Shown piece by piece: positions 50,176 to 62,520 of a DNA stretch of 64,000 nucleotides. The translations under genes and the position numbers were made by a program. Source of the stretch: Nautilus pompilius (taxonomy: Eukaryota > Mollusca > Cephalopoda > Nautilida > Nautilidae). The notes under the pieces were generated by a model that had not been told where the DNA came from, made no database searches, and was given only the letters and a program-made list of their open reading frames with translations. The DNA lies in contig JACATO010000688.1 of NCBI GenBank assembly GCA_018389105.1, positions 432,854 through 496,853 on the forward strand, read 5' to 3'. Every line of letters starts with the position of its first letter. Position 1 is the stretch's first letter.

Positions 50176-50260
50176 CATCAAGTTTTGTGAAGTATGGAAG
50201 CTTCGCCGAGCCACCTCGGTGCCATTAGACCCACGTGCTCTAAATTGTGTATTTTAAAAT
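50176..50260 (+). other. Possible terminal exon (unit 2)
   Basis: A long pyrimidine tract (ttttcttgttctcgtttcag) precedes catcaagttttgtgaag. One frame reads FVKYGSFAEPPRCH then stop, entered in phase 1; another stays open to a later stop. The homologous position in unit 4 is 61,992, where the first frame is not kept. Conservation of the acceptor suggests an exon; coding content is unsure. Confidence 0.35.
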
Positions 50261-50519
50261 CTTCATCTTCAATACTTGGAACGGAAATTCAGCTCCCCTA
50301 TTTGATGTGGTATGCCGCCTGCTAAGGTGTAGATTAATAAAGGCGATGGTGATCACGAATAGCTTCTTACTGGCTAATTGCGAGGAGACGATGACGACAA
50401 TCGCACATTTTACTGACAAATTTTAATTTTATTAATTATTCTTTGGCTTAAACTAATGTTTGTGGTGACAGTATATCAGGAGCTGTCTGCTAGATGGCTG
50501 CAAGTGTGCCTCACCTTCT

Positions 50520-51715
50520 ACATCTATTACCATCATGGTGAAGCTGGTTCCCTCAATGCAGATCCTAGCCAAAGTAAATGATACAATACTTCAAAATTCA
50601 AAAAAAATCTTTTTCCCCTCTTAATTGAGTTACATTTTCCTAGCCACAGAATTGCACTTACTTTTACTTATATAATTGGAAATTCCATTTAGTTTCTCCA
50701 TCTCCAGACATTCCTTTTGTCCACAAAATCATATTTTGTACCTTAAAACAAATTTCAATAAAATTAGTTTTACAGAATCTATTTTTCCAGTCATGAACTG
50801 CAAAACTGAATTACTTCTGGTCATACGAAAGTTGATGCAATTAAGCATGGGGCTAACAGGGAGGCTGCCTTATTCATATCCATTTTCATGATTCTGCAGA
50901 AAGAACTTTTTGAAACAGCACTAAACAAGCTACATCCCAAACTGCGGTACCCTGCCATAATTCTTTGTTATTTTGTTGTGGAACAAGGCAACTAAAGACA
51001 AGTGACAGGATGGAATTCCTTTATTTTTATACTTGATCCAGCAGCAATCACCTGCATGATATCAAGTCAACAATGCTTCCTGAGATGGCTCATATCGGTC
51101 CAAGTTCTCCTATACCTATACATCTTTTATTTCCAACTTATTCACATGTGGAAAGGTTGCTTCCAGTTCCGGATCCAGATGCTCCCAAAGCTGTTTCATC
51201 AGATTTATGTCACGAGAAGAGAGTGAAGATCTTGATTCCTATTGGGCAGAAGTGTTTCCTTACACACAATAACACGCCAGCTTTAGCCAAGTCGAAGACG
51301 GATCTTTGGCTTCTTCTTTTTTTTTCTGGACATCAACAAGATAATTTTGCTGCTTAGCGCTGATGTGACAGGTATTGTTTTTCTTTTCGTGGTGTAAACA
51401 AATAAATATTGCGAATTACATCTATTTTAACTTGGCACTGTTGCACACTAACTTTCTCGTCCAAACGTTTAAAAGATAGATAACGACACTTTAATTATGC
51501 AAATATATGCACTGATTTATGTTAGCCAAGTTAGTATGGCAGGAAATTAAGAACTGTAGTGGGGCCTTTCCAAAATCCCTTCTAGTCATCTCATGTGCCA
51601 CAAGGGAGTATGGATGCAGCAATGCTCACCTTAACTGCTATGGAAAATTCATTCATATATCAAGGGAATCAGCAATGTCTTTGTTCACAAAAGAAATCCT
51701 GTCCTCAGAAATTCT
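50520..51715 (+). repeat. Array unit 3 (spacer only, gene body lost)
   Basis: It repeats the spacer signature (ctcaatgcagatcctagcc, then aaagtaaatgatac at 50,552) and the Tc1 relic. It then has the acgacactttaattatgcaa block at 51,484 that also follows the relic in unit 2 (39,146). Soon after, near 51.7 kb, the sequence jumps to a second spacer start, which is unit 4. No lectin exon remains. Confidence 0.65.
50975..51440 (-). mobile_element. Tc1/mariner transposase relic, array unit 3
   Basis: The minus strand reads RDINLMKQLWEHLDPELE, the clearest copy here of the Tc1 SPDLNPIE.LWd.L motif, but the first motif residues are altered. The relic is shorter than in units 1, 2 and 4: the region between this motif and the N-terminal half is deleted. 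Confidence 0.75.
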
Positions 51716-52399
51716 TTTTGTCTACAAAATTATATCTTGTACCTGAAAGTGAACTTAATTGAATGTAATTGAAGATATCTATTTATCCTTTCATGGAATG
51801 CACGTGGAATCATCTCTGATTATCCAAAAGTTGCTGAGACATTTGAGTAATAATTTATAAAACAATAGATTGGTGATTCTGGGAAGTTACTTTGAGGGGG
51901 CAGGCTGATGAGAATCTTATCTAGATGTGTATGTAATCATTCTCCCATGAGAATAAGATTGAAAATCTGAGTATACAATGGTGCACTCTGAAACAGGTTT
52001 TATTGATTTTGATTGGAGATCATTGTTGTGGTAGCTTCTTCATCATAGTTTTTGTCAGTATTGCATGTGCGCACAATCACCTGCTTTTCAACTTTTGTTG
52101 GGATTTCAAACTCTATTAAGATAAACAGGGTTTTCTCAACATTGAAAGAAAACTTTTCTTCAGATTTTAGTTTGAGCAGCTACCTTTAGAATCTAAGCAT
52201 AACTCTAATCTGGTCAAATATTATTTACAAGTACTGATGCGGACCATAGCGATTGTAGCGTAAGAAACTTCTCATGAATTATTAGTAATCTCCTACAATG
52301 GTAGGTGCATTTTATAACAGTATGACAATCATCTTGTCCATTTTCTTAAATCTGCACAAAGTTCATTTTAAAGAACAGAAAGTAATGTGTTACAATCTA

Positions 52400-53150
52400 C
52401 ACTACCCTGCCATAATAATTTGTTGGTTTGTTTTGGAAAATAACAATTAAAGATAAGAAACTTAGTGAATTCTTTATGTTGGTACTTTTCCGGACATCTT
52501 TTGTAGCAGAAAAAAACATTTAACTTGTGTTGGTTTAATCCAGTTTCTCTTATATTTTGTGTGGTAGCTTCCTAAATTTCCATTACTTTCAAAGTATGTA
52601 GACATGTAGCTCTCAACCAGATAGCTTGAAAATTGTTCCTTGAGATGCATATCAGGATTTTTGAGTACCCAAAGAAGAAGTTGAATGTGTTCATTCCACT
52701 TTCAAATTGTGGCCAGATAAGGTTGACACATAGCATCGTCTACCTGTAGAATATCAGTCAGCATTCACTTTCAGCGTGTCTTTCTGGTACAGTGTTAGAT
52801 ATCCTTCAAATAGCAATTTACCTAGCAGAATTGATACGTTCCTTCACAAAACACCCATCCTTTCTCTCCAACATACCAGATTGCAGCCCATTTCATGGTT
52901 CAGTAATTGACTGTCCTTCCAGCACCCAGACAAGAATTGCAGAAATAAAAGTTTGTCCTTTTACCAGATGTTCTGAAGAATTTTACTCCTATTGGGCAGA
53001 AGATTATATCATACACAAGACAGTGAAGATAACATTGGTCTTTGTCTCGCTTGTGTTGGATGTCAGCAAGATGATCTTGCTTGTGAATGCTGATGTGATG
53101 AGTAATCATAATGTAAACGGACAAACAGTGAAGAATATGCCTGTTTCGAC
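52400..53150 (-). mobile_element. Tc1/mariner transposase relic, array unit 4
   Basis: The minus strand reads VLKNPDMHLKEQFSSYLVES at the SPDLNPIE position, and MKWAAIWYVGEKGWVF at the MvWG....G position further upstream. Stops and frameshifts throughout. Colinear with the relics of units 1 and 2. Confidence 0.75.
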
Positions 53151-53968
53151 AAGATGAAAATGGACAATGTTTATCTAACCTAAACATTTAAATGATAGAT
53201 TATCACGTTGGAAATATGCAAACTTTTTTCAGATGCATTTGTTTATATGGCAGAGAAAGAAGAACTGTAGTAGAGTCATTCTACAACCAAACCTCCTCTA
53301 GTCATAAGTACAGAAAAGCAGAGAAGAGGGTATAGCAGAGTGATGCATGATATCACCGTTTCAAAGAATGCACAAATTCTGCTATCAAAAAAAATCAACA
53401 ATATTACTGGTCACAAAAGAAATTGAGAGCAGCATGGTAAACTTTAGTGTATACTAATTTATTTTTATTTTATCTAAATTTATGAATGTAAAAATGAATC
53501 ATTTACTTAGCTAAATAATTGATATTCATCTTTCCTGATAGATAAGAATTTATGATAACATGGGTTAATGAAACAGTGAGTTGTACATAAACAGGAGAGA
53601 AGAAGACTAATAAAATTGCAGTTTTGCGTATGAAGATTACAAACTAAATTATAGCGTCAAAACAGAACGTAATGCTAGAATACAAAGCTAACATCGTGTT
53701 TAAGTTACCACATTGTGCAAAACTTTCCATCCAACATTAAAGAAGCTTCGAAGTTGGTGAGGTTCAAGTGAATTTAATATTCTGGAAAAATCTCACCACA
53801 GCCATTTTTAATATTCAGTAATTTGTTCTCATGTTGGATGCTGTGTACTTCTGAATTTGTATTTGAAGCTGCTATTTTACTATCGTCATCTTAATAATAC
53901 CTTAATGCCGATGAGAATAAAGTCGTGACTTACCTTTTTATTTAAAGAAATTTAAAATTAACTTTCAG

Positions 53969-54205
53969 GAAGTCTGTGAAACTTTACAATTGAAGTGTGG
54001 AAAATCTCTTCTCCAATAAAGATGCACACAGCTTTTATCCATCCCTGTGCTACCACCTCCCTGAACCATTTCTGGGTCTGTTCCTAGATGCTCAGTGCCA
54101 GCACGCCTCACCTGGCCGGCACGTGAAAATACAGATTCATGGTCAGTCTGAAATTCTGACACCAGCTGAGGTTAGAGTGATGGGAAAACCAATCTCGGTC
54201 AAAAG
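53969..54205 (+). pseudogene. FTP exon 3, unit 4, nonsense plus frameshift
   Basis: Homologous to 43,531-43,770. The acceptor actttcag is kept. TGA replaces the CAA codon in the CLQNFT position, and one C is missing at cttctccaataaag, so the following CYHLPEP and CQHASPGRHVKIQIHGQS stretch, then PAEVRVMG, lies in a different frame. The downstream frame is otherwise well preserved, which suggests recent inactivation. Confidence 0.8.
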
Positions 54206-56060
54206 TCATATGTATAGAAATATATCCACTTTATCAAATTCTTATTCCTTTTTGAATGATATCAGGGTTCTGTCTAAAGGATGTTTATCACAATGGTTTA
54301 GAATTTCAGTAACTTGGAATTTTATTGTTTGCTTAGTTTCCAGTAGAAATTATAGAAAACATTTTTAAAATATAGCATATGATTCGACAGTTTGCTTTTA
54401 AAAAATGCAAAATAATATTCATTATTTTCCAGGTCTGTTAATATTTTATTTCTTCAGCACAGATATTTTTTTTATGACGAGCAGCTATGAATGTTCATAT
54501 GCAGAACGTTTGAATGATTGACAATACAATAAGTGTTGGTTAAATTTCGTCCAGAATCTAGATTCATAAAACATGCAAATGGCATCTGCTTTAGGAATGC
54601 TGATGAAACGCGTTCTTCAAGGATTGGTCATGGCTTCAGTAGGTGTGCTTATATCTGGTATAAGTCGCGCATCATCAGTGATAAAACTTTGTTTGACTGA
54701 CCATTTCACACAGTACAGCATCAGGTGTCCCAGATACAGGCCTACATCAACTATAACATTATCCCTTAGCAGTGACAATGCAGCCAGTTACCATCATGAG
54801 GAGGCCTAAGATAGAGGAACAATGTATAATCACATATGTATGCTCAACATCAGATTTCAGATTTATATAATTAGTTCAGACGAGTCAAAATTCAGTTTCT
54901 CTCCTATTGTTAGGATGATCCAAAGACTTCCACACATGCATACCAGAACTGAGCAAAGCTAGTGTCTCTGAATCAGAATCCGACAGTCATGGAATATGTG
55001 AATTGTATTTTGCACCTGGTTTCCCTCTTTCTACAGCAGTTGTACAATCTTGCCACTTCAGAAAGTCACCATAACCTTCCTCCCACACAGCAAGATTGAA
55101 GTAATAGGACAAGTACAACATTGTTCTTAAGTGGCCATTTTGCTCTCTATATCTCAACCACATTATGGATGATTAAAATGAGGTAAGACATCATTTTGGC
55201 AGCATGACTTAACACAACATACCTGCTGCAATTTTTTATGAAACAAGAATGGCAATAGAACAACTTTCTTGTGCCTAAAATACAAAGTGTGTCATAAACC
55301 TACTCATCCTTTTTTCTACGTGATGCTGAATTAAATGGTGTTCTGTTGCTACCATTGCTCAGTAATGCTTAAAAAATGTTTGCCAAAGGTCACATGCATT
55401 AATAATGCTTATTAAGAGAAACATTCTTTGGAAGAACTCAAAAAATGGTTAGTTTCATTCATGATGTATCGTTTACTTTTCTCAATGTACATTTTCTTAT
55501 TTTTATTTGCATTGCTGTTGTGCGGTTTATGTGTTATTTATAAATTAGCCTGGATGTCCATGGAAGAGAAGCCAACGTGAACACTTCGTGCATGGTGGAA
55601 CTTGTTGACGTGGGCTGTATATTCATGGTGCTTAATTCTTTCCTTCACAGCCAGCACCTTATAAATATGTCAGCAAGGACAACAGTCTCAATTCCTAGCC
55701 AAGATCTGTAGAAAAATATAATTTTTAAGTTTCCGAAGGTTATCAGTGAAAATTCTACAATTAACTCACTTTTTTGAAAATTCGTTGCCTTGTCAAAAAG
55801 AGAAGTGACCTTTAAGGGCACAACATCAGTCTGATGTGGGAAAGAAACTGAAATATTTAAGGGAAGATTACGATTAGTGAAACATTTTGTATACCTCTAA
55901 AAGTGTTCTGGTAATGAAGTGTTGAAAAGGTGAGCATTCATACAACCAGTCACAAAAATAAATCTGCATACAAAGAAATTCTGTCAGAAGATTATTTCGT
56001 GAGAAGTAATCCTGTATTTTTCTGTCTCACTGTATTACCGTTTTGCCATTACAATTTCAG

Positions 56061-56280
56061 CAGTATTCTGCAAGCAAATGCTAATAGACCAAAGAGCAGT
56101 CTGCGTGTCAGATCATCTTTGAAGTGTTCCATAGCCTGCAGCGCCCAACTCTGCTTGCTATTCTTATAGCATCAATCAAAATGCCAAAAATATCAGGACC
56201 AGCCACCCGAAGCAGGGAACAATGACATCAAGTCAAAGGAATCTGTTCACTGCTGATTTTCGTTCTGATAATATACACAA
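56061..56280 (+). pseudogene. PAN/apple exon, unit 4, decayed
   Basis: Aligns with 44,846-45,111. The acceptor acaatttcag is kept, but several indels split the frame: FCKQ in one frame, SSLKCSIACSAQ in another. The donor-like gtaacg of unit 2 is ggaaca here. It cannot form a PAN domain. Confidence 0.7.
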
Positions 56281-56937
56281 AGAACAGTGTGATCTGGCGG
56301 TATTACTGAAGATAGGATTTTCTCTCAGAAATCTTGTTTCCAAATAAATAAATGATTATTACTATTCATAAGCTGTCGTTTCCTTGAAAACTGTATTTTT
56401 TTCCTGACAAAGACGGCCGGTCACACAGTAATTAAATGCAAGTATTTTTTTATAAAAGTGAAAAAAACATAATGCATTTCAATTTTTAGATAAATTTTGC
56501 CTAAAACAGAACAAAATTACATGTTGAGGAAAATTTATACTGCTTTATTTTATGCATATATATATATTCATTTCAAGGCAACATATGTTTGTTTATACTA
56601 AATACAGCCATTAGGACCTGCCCGTACATAATAAATATAGCTCTAGGTTATTGTTCTCTACTAGCTAGATGCTGCCACAGTCATCTCTCAGCCCATAAAG
56701 AGCAGAAAATATCCTTTCAGTATAATAGATTTTGATTGGTCAAAAATTACAAACTCCCCCATTTATCTCAGAACAGATATTCCGCATTAGTCATATGTTG
56801 CTCTTAAAGGATGGCAATCTGTTCAATATAATTCTGAATGTCAATGTTTATTGAAAGCAAGTGCATTGATATAAGGAGTGGGACATTCTTGTTTGGAAAG
56901 GAGAAGCAGCCATTATGCAGCAAAATTACGCATCTTA

Positions 56938-58012
56938 GTTATCAGTTCACCGTGGATCCTCAGATGAGCACATTCATCAAAGTGCATGTAAAGAAAATGA
57001 TCTGTGAACTGCTGATAGACAAACATCCTAATCTGCCTTATAGCTCATTGGCTGGCAACGATGCTGATATTTTAAGCTTGAACGTGAGAAAGACTCTGCA
57101 TTCATTTAACCACATGGTTGTCCACAATGGTATGTATTTGCGTTAGAACAGCCGACTTCTTCAGCAGATTTTCGTATTGGAAAATTATCCAATTCCACCG
57201 TCCATGTAAAATAATTTTTCTACTTCCGCTGCCACTTGGAAAGAATGCACAGAGTTAAACATCCATCAAGAAAACACCGTATCGTTCCAGAAGCTTCTCT
57301 GAATCTTTATTTGTCGTTAATAACTCGGCTAATATTTATGCACCTGCTTTGGTGGTTTGGAGATGACAATGAATAAAAGGGACAATTTTGCCTGGGCAGA
57401 GCAGAGTGTGCAGGGCAGGTCCTGGGACTTTTGGTGCAGAAAAATTCAACTTCAGCACAAAAGTATGAAATGAGAAGAGATTAAACTTTTAGGGGGCAAC
57501 ATTTAGTTTGAAGTAGCACAGGATGGAAAACTGCAGAGTGATGTTTGAACTTCACAGAGTTAATAAATGTTTACAAAATAATTAGGGATCTCGACAGGGA
57601 CAAAATCGGGTAGCACTCCAGCAATGTTAGATATCAGAAAATAGTTTTTAAATATTGGAACTGTCAACGAGTGGAATAAGTTACCAACAGGTGTAGTAGA
57701 TAGGAATGCTTTTAATCAATTTAGAATCATATCCCAGGTCTACTCTGAGAAACCATCCATCAGCCATCACCACTTTCTGCTGCTTGTTATTGCAAAGGCA
57801 AACTAAGCTAAATGACCAAACAGGTAGTTAATCATTAAGGTAGGCATTAATTAAAAAGGTAGTTAAGTATTTAAACTACATACCACGGCATTTAGGGGTA
57901 AGAATTTACTATAAAATGGATAAGAACGTTAAACTAACAAATATTTCTTTTAAAAATCTAATTATACCTCAGCTGTACTTGATGGTATTTTTATAAACAT
58001 TATATTGCTGCA
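56938..58012 (+). repeat. Near-identical island, unit 4 copy
   Basis: Partner of 47,094-48,171, about 98% identical by eye over 1.08 kb. Differences are single-base changes and one-base indels, including a taca to taga change just after the candidate exon and the loss of an a in caatttagaatc. Flanks fall to loose similarity on both sides. Confidence 0.9.
57560..57860 (+). mobile_element. LINE reverse transcriptase tail relic inside the island (unit 4)
   Basis: Same WNKLPTGVVDRNAFNQF tail as at 47.8 kb, followed by a one-base loss that shifts the frame before the FK position. Confidence 0.7.
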
Positions 58013-58540
58013 AGCACTATCAAAAACATTAGAAGTAATGAACATTTTAACAATAATTTACCTACATGGTTCCCGTATGGAATACAGACTTTCTTTCTAG
58101 AGGTAACAAATTCAATACAGGTGTTTACAAAAACAGGTGTGGAGAATAATTTTTGGAAAAAATTCTAATTGAAACATTGTGCTGCTATAGTATTATAAAT
58201 TAAGATAATTGGGCAGTTTAGTGGTATGTTTATATCTTTGTGGATGCAGTTTATTTGCCAATAATTAGAAAATCATTTTGACTGTGGAGCATTATGAACA
58301 CTCAAGACTAGAGTTTGAGTGTCGTTGGCTCTTGGTGGCAAGCGACTGCTTTCAATGTGATTCTGCCAGACAGATCAAAGGGGTTTTGTGAAGAACCTGT
58401 TTGTGTTCTAAGAGGAGACCGTAGAAAGTTAAACCTTGTTTGTTAGCTTCTTCTTCTCGATTACAAACAAAAGTATTAATCGTTTGTTCTTACATTATAA
58501 CCAGCTTCATATCTCTGTTGTGTTTCTTTGTGGCATCAGG

Positions 58541-58613
58541 AACTTCAAAGCTGTTTCCGAATACCTTTCCACAGATCTGCACGCTGAATAAATGCGTCGT
58601 TCCAGATAATAAA
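58541..58613 (+). other. Small exon-like block (unit 4; counterpart near 49,201)
   Basis: A pyrimidine-rich acceptor (gtgtttctttgtggcatcag) precedes a short open stretch TSKLFPNTFPQICTLNKCVV followed by the donor aataaa|gtaaga. Unit 2 has a diverged equivalent after ctttgcaacag with gtaaga at the end, but with stops inside. No domain recognised. Confidence 0.3.
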
Positions 58614-58719
58614 GTAAGAAGATGCAAATGTAGTAATACACTGACTAAAAATAATTTACAATAACGTAAAATGTTTAAAGAAAAAGACAGAGTTGTTGAG
58701 AGTTCACTGACAATTATCT

Positions 58720-59570
58720 AGATAGAGATCTTTGGAAAGAAGCTATTCAAAAAGACAAAAATGGTAATGCTAATTTCGTTTAGAATTTCTATGAAAAGCG
58801 TGAAGAATTATTTTACACCGTTGCAAGACACAAGAGAAGATGCTGTGTGAGGACAGACCTCATCTCTCCTATTCAGGGACATACGTCGAAGGGAAATGTG
58901 CCCCCATCCACTCTTTGGCGTAGAACTCTGCTATTTCTCTTCCCTGGAACATGAAAATCTCTTAGTTTTGTGGCATGGAATTTATCTTTTAAAAGTGGTA
59001 AAACATAATAAATTCCGTTGGCGCGTATTTCATGGGCATACATCGGTGGGTGGCAAACAGTCAGCTATGTTCGGTCATCCTACTTATTTTGTCATTCACT
59101 GTTTTTATTTTATGTCTGAAACACGGAGGTGGATTCAGGTGAAGAGCATCTATTATTGATCAACTTAAGCATGGATCCATAAAATAGTTCCATAGGTCTT
59201 TGTTTTAAAGTGCACAAACTATATATGTTTATATTTGTTCTTTCTTTTATTTTATATTTATATCATTATTCTCTTTTTATATATATCGATTTTTTAAGCC
59301 TTTAAAATTTTTTTGTTTTCATATGTGCGGATAGATACAGATGTGTACATAGTACATAGTTCCCAGCCAGTTTTATAGTCTAGCCACACCTGTTAATCGC
59401 AGCGGCCCAGCAGGTGACTGAGATGTAGGTCAGCCGCTCTGCCATTGTCAAAGAGTAGAAGGAGAGGCAGCTTTGCTTGGGCCCCCCCCCGTAGGTGTTT
59501 GTTTGTTTGAGGTATAAGATAAACAACAGAAGGCGGGAGAGCAGGTAGAAAGTGTGAAGACAGCATCAGC

Positions 59571-59607
<37 letters not shown>

Positions 59608-61560
59608 TAATAATAATAATAACAACTTGTAAACCTGGCTTGTCTCGGATATATGCTTTACAAGTGGCCAGGGATACAACATGGAATACTTCAATATTGT
59701 TCTGTAGTGAATTTACAAAGACATGAACAAAATGTCCACATAGTTTGTCTTGTCATGGTTATCGATGGAAACAGGATATTCTGGGAGAAGAGCAGATGTC
59801 TATTTGTGTACATCCAAAATTGGGATGGTATTTTTTTGCCTCTACCAAGTGTCATCAGCAACAGGGAAATCGTTATGATGAGATTGCAGTTACCAATTGC
59901 ACACTAAGTCTACAGACATAAGATGAAGCAAGACGGCAGAGGAATACCATGGATCATAAATTAAAAATTTTAGCTATTAGCACTGTGGTGTTCATGTGCT
60001 TCATCTGATCTCACCAAAGGCCATACATACAGGCTCACACATAAGAAATGCAGTAGACTATCTGCAGGGACATAGCAAACTGTAGTAGCAAATTATATGC
60101 ATTATCTAGAACAAAGAACCTAATATAGCATCCCCCTGCAGGGCTGCACAATAGTTAACACGGTCTTCCGTGTTATGTGTTTATGGAGCTTTGTGAGGAG
60201 CAAGTGAAGAATTTGGTGTAAATACTGTGTCCCGTGCCAGTGGTGTCCACGCCCTCTTCCCAGCTGCAGTATCTTTCAGCTCTGTTAGCTTCTTTACCGG
60301 TTTTAGATTTCCTTAAAAGGGTTAACAGAGTCGTTCAATGGGCAAACAAATCTGTTTTAGGAATCCTAGCCGCTGCGGGGTTAATGAAGCGTCAACTCCA
60401 AATATATTGCTTTAAATCATGATTTAGATGAATTAGACGCTTCCGAGAAAACACGAGCCTTTAAAAGACAAGAAGATGTACAAGGTTCTCTGTACACAGC
60501 CGAATTAGCCAAAGATATTTTTCTGCACTGATTTCTTTAACCCGACTGATTGTGGACTCATTAGGACTTCGCATCCACTGAGCTAATCAACACGATAAAC
60601 TAGCAGACTACCCCAAGGTCTCCTCGTCTCTGGAAATAGAACTTGGCTCATTTAAGCAGCTGTTTTCCAGGAAGTCTTGGTGAATGCACGTTTTGTTTTA
60701 AGGAAACGGGCCCAAACTACTGCACCTCGAAAGATCGCAGAGGACTTCATTGTCTGCTCCACAGAGACTCGCATCAGAAAGTTTTAATAAAGAAATATAA
60801 TATGGCACCATCATAGTTTCATTTTGGAACTGCCAGCATTTTCTCTGATACACTGTAATGTATACGGCATATCTGTAAAGTTGTGACTGAATAAACGGGA
60901 TCTACCTGCTGTTTGCTAAGCCATAGTTTTTGCTGATTCTTTTGGTTTGCAAAATATTTATTCATAACCGGAGATGAAGAAAAGCCACAAACTTTCTTTC
61001 GTGAGATCTTATTTTAAAAATTTAAGACAGATCCTTGCTACAAATTTACAAGTTTTTTGTATAACTACTTTTAATTGTGTATCGTTAACAACTAAAACGC
61101 TGAGAGAGAATAGTGGAGAACTTCTATTGTTATTGTCATTCAATAAATCTCAGTTTCTCCAGTTTTGTTTTACCTGATTTCCGGACAAATCAGGGATCTC
61201 TAACTGAAATTCCAGATCCCCACACTAAGAAATTGATCTAGTCATTTATTAAACGGATTGCTGTCATTTTAAAATATGTGAAATAAAATTAAATATTCTC
61301 TGGCCCATAAAAGAAATTCAGGATCTGTTAATTTAGCAAAATACACGCACCTGACTAAACCTTGTTGTTAATATGTAGGCTAGAACAAAAGATGTAAGGT
61401 AACAAGAGCTGAACTAAATCAGAGGAGGGTGATGAAAGTTCTGTTTTAATATTTCATAGGTTATTTTTGAACATGTGTTGTTTTTAAAGAGAGAAAATAA
61501 ACATTAAATATTTAATTCGTGAGAACACATGCCATATGACTGATATAAAAACATACGTGT
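58720..61560. other. Unit 4-specific insertion of about 2.8 kb
   Basis: Units 2 and 4 align before 49.44/58.70 kb and again after 49.78/61.63 kb. Unit 2 has only about 0.3 kb between these points and unit 4 about 2.9 kb. The extra DNA holds the (AAT)n tract and a low-stop + strand stretch near 60,234-60,520 (FLKRVNRVVQWANKSVLGIL). The latter is followed by AATAAA-type signals at 60,787 and 60,890. No terminal repeats were recognised. Confidence 0.5.
59568..59626. repeat. (AAT)n microsatellite
   Basis: About nineteen AAT triplets with one interruption (aatataat). Confidence 0.97.
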
Positions 61561-61991
61561 AAAATTGTCCATTCCATCCATGGAATACAGAATGCAGTCA
61601 GCTTCTTCAATAAAATTTGGGTTCAAGGATAAATTGTAATTTTGAGGACAGATAGAATTCTTGTGGATGCAGTATTCAGAATATAAAATGCATTCAGCGA
61701 TTCTGAAATATCTTATTTAATTTTGGCTGGAAATATAAGGACAGAGTTAATTAAAGTAAAACATTGCGCAACACACCACCATTTCCAGACAGAATTCCAA
61801 GTTTGGTTCTTCGATGAGAAAAAAAAGAGATATTTCAGGGAGTATATATTGTTGTTTTTTCTTCTTCCCTGAATGGTCAGGCTGATGATACAAGTACTAA
61901 ACTCATTATTTCTGCATAGTCTACTAACCAACCAGGCTTTTTATCCTTAGTTCGACTGATTTCAAATATGATTGGTTTCTTCATCATTTCA

Positions 61992-62075
61992 GCATCATGA
62001 CGGTAATATATGAAAGATTCAGAGCCCCACTCAGATGTTTTCGGACCCACACATCTGGAAAAATGTGCATTTTTA
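61992..62075 (+). other. Possible terminal exon remnant (unit 4)
   Basis: Homologous to 50,176: attggtttcttcatcatttcag|catcatgacgg. Both copies share the acceptor and the ttttaaaaatc-type tail. The frame that is open here (VIYERFRAPLRCFRTHTSGK) differs from the best frame of unit 2. Confidence 0.3.
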
Positions 62076-62249
62076 AAAATCTTTTTACCTGCAATAATTA
62101 AAGAGAAAGTTTATCTCACCTCTTGTATGCAACGTGGAGGGTGCTGGGATGTAGGTAAATAAAGGGAATTACAAATTACTGGTAAATTGTAAAAGAAAAA
62201 AGGAAAAGGCAACAATATTTGACAGGTTTTCCATTTATCTTCCAAAAAA

Positions 62250-62520
62250 AAAAGTATAGTTTAATTTTGAGAAAACGTTCTGTTCTAGTTTATATTCCTT
62301 TGACTTTGCAGGTGATCGTAGACCGAATTACACAATACACTATCAGACTAGGGAAAAAATCTCTGTTGGTAATTAATTTGCATTTTTCCAGCCACAGAAA
62401 TGCAAACATACTAGTTTAATTTAAAAAAAAACAACTACAAAATGCCATTTAGTGTTCCCATTCTCAGAAATTCACTTTGTACCTAAAGGTAAGTTATTTC
62501 AAAGTAGACTGCATCCTGTA
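62250..62520 (+). repeat. Start of a further array unit (spacer fragment)
   Basis: The segment with ttttccagccacagaaatgc (62,386) and ccatttagtgttcccattct (62,444), then ttgtacctaaa, matches the spacer of unit 3 (cctagccacagaattgc at 50,640, ccatttagtttctcc at 50,686). Similarity is lost after about 62.5 kb, so either the array ends here or the next unit is deleted. Confidence 0.5.

Larger units (their letters stand above)
37860..50300 (+). repeat. Array unit 2 (most complete lectin-gene unit)
   Basis: Order: spacer (37.9 kb), inverted Tc1 relic, signal-peptide exon, FTP exon 2, FTP exon 3, PAN exon, LINE-bearing conserved island (47.1-48.2 kb), a small exon-like block near 49.2 kb, and a terminal block at 50.18 kb. 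Unit 4 aligns colinearly from about 53.58 to 62.1 kb. Confidence 0.75.
51715..62100 (+). repeat. Array unit 4 (deleted 5' exons, broken FTP and PAN exons)
   Basis: Spacer from about 51.72 kb, then a Tc1 relic. At about 53.54-53.58 kb the alignment to unit 2 jumps from about 39.5 to about 43.1 kb, removing the signal-peptide exon and FTP exon 2. FTP exon 3, the PAN exon, the near-identical island, the 58.54-kb exon-like block and the terminal block follow in the same order as in unit 2. About 2.8 kb between 58.7 and 61.56 kb has no counterpart in unit 2. Confidence 0.7.

Noticed and set aside
52900..53187. 95-residue minus-strand ORF as a gene
   Set aside because: It is a fragment of the decayed Tc1 transposase of array unit 4.
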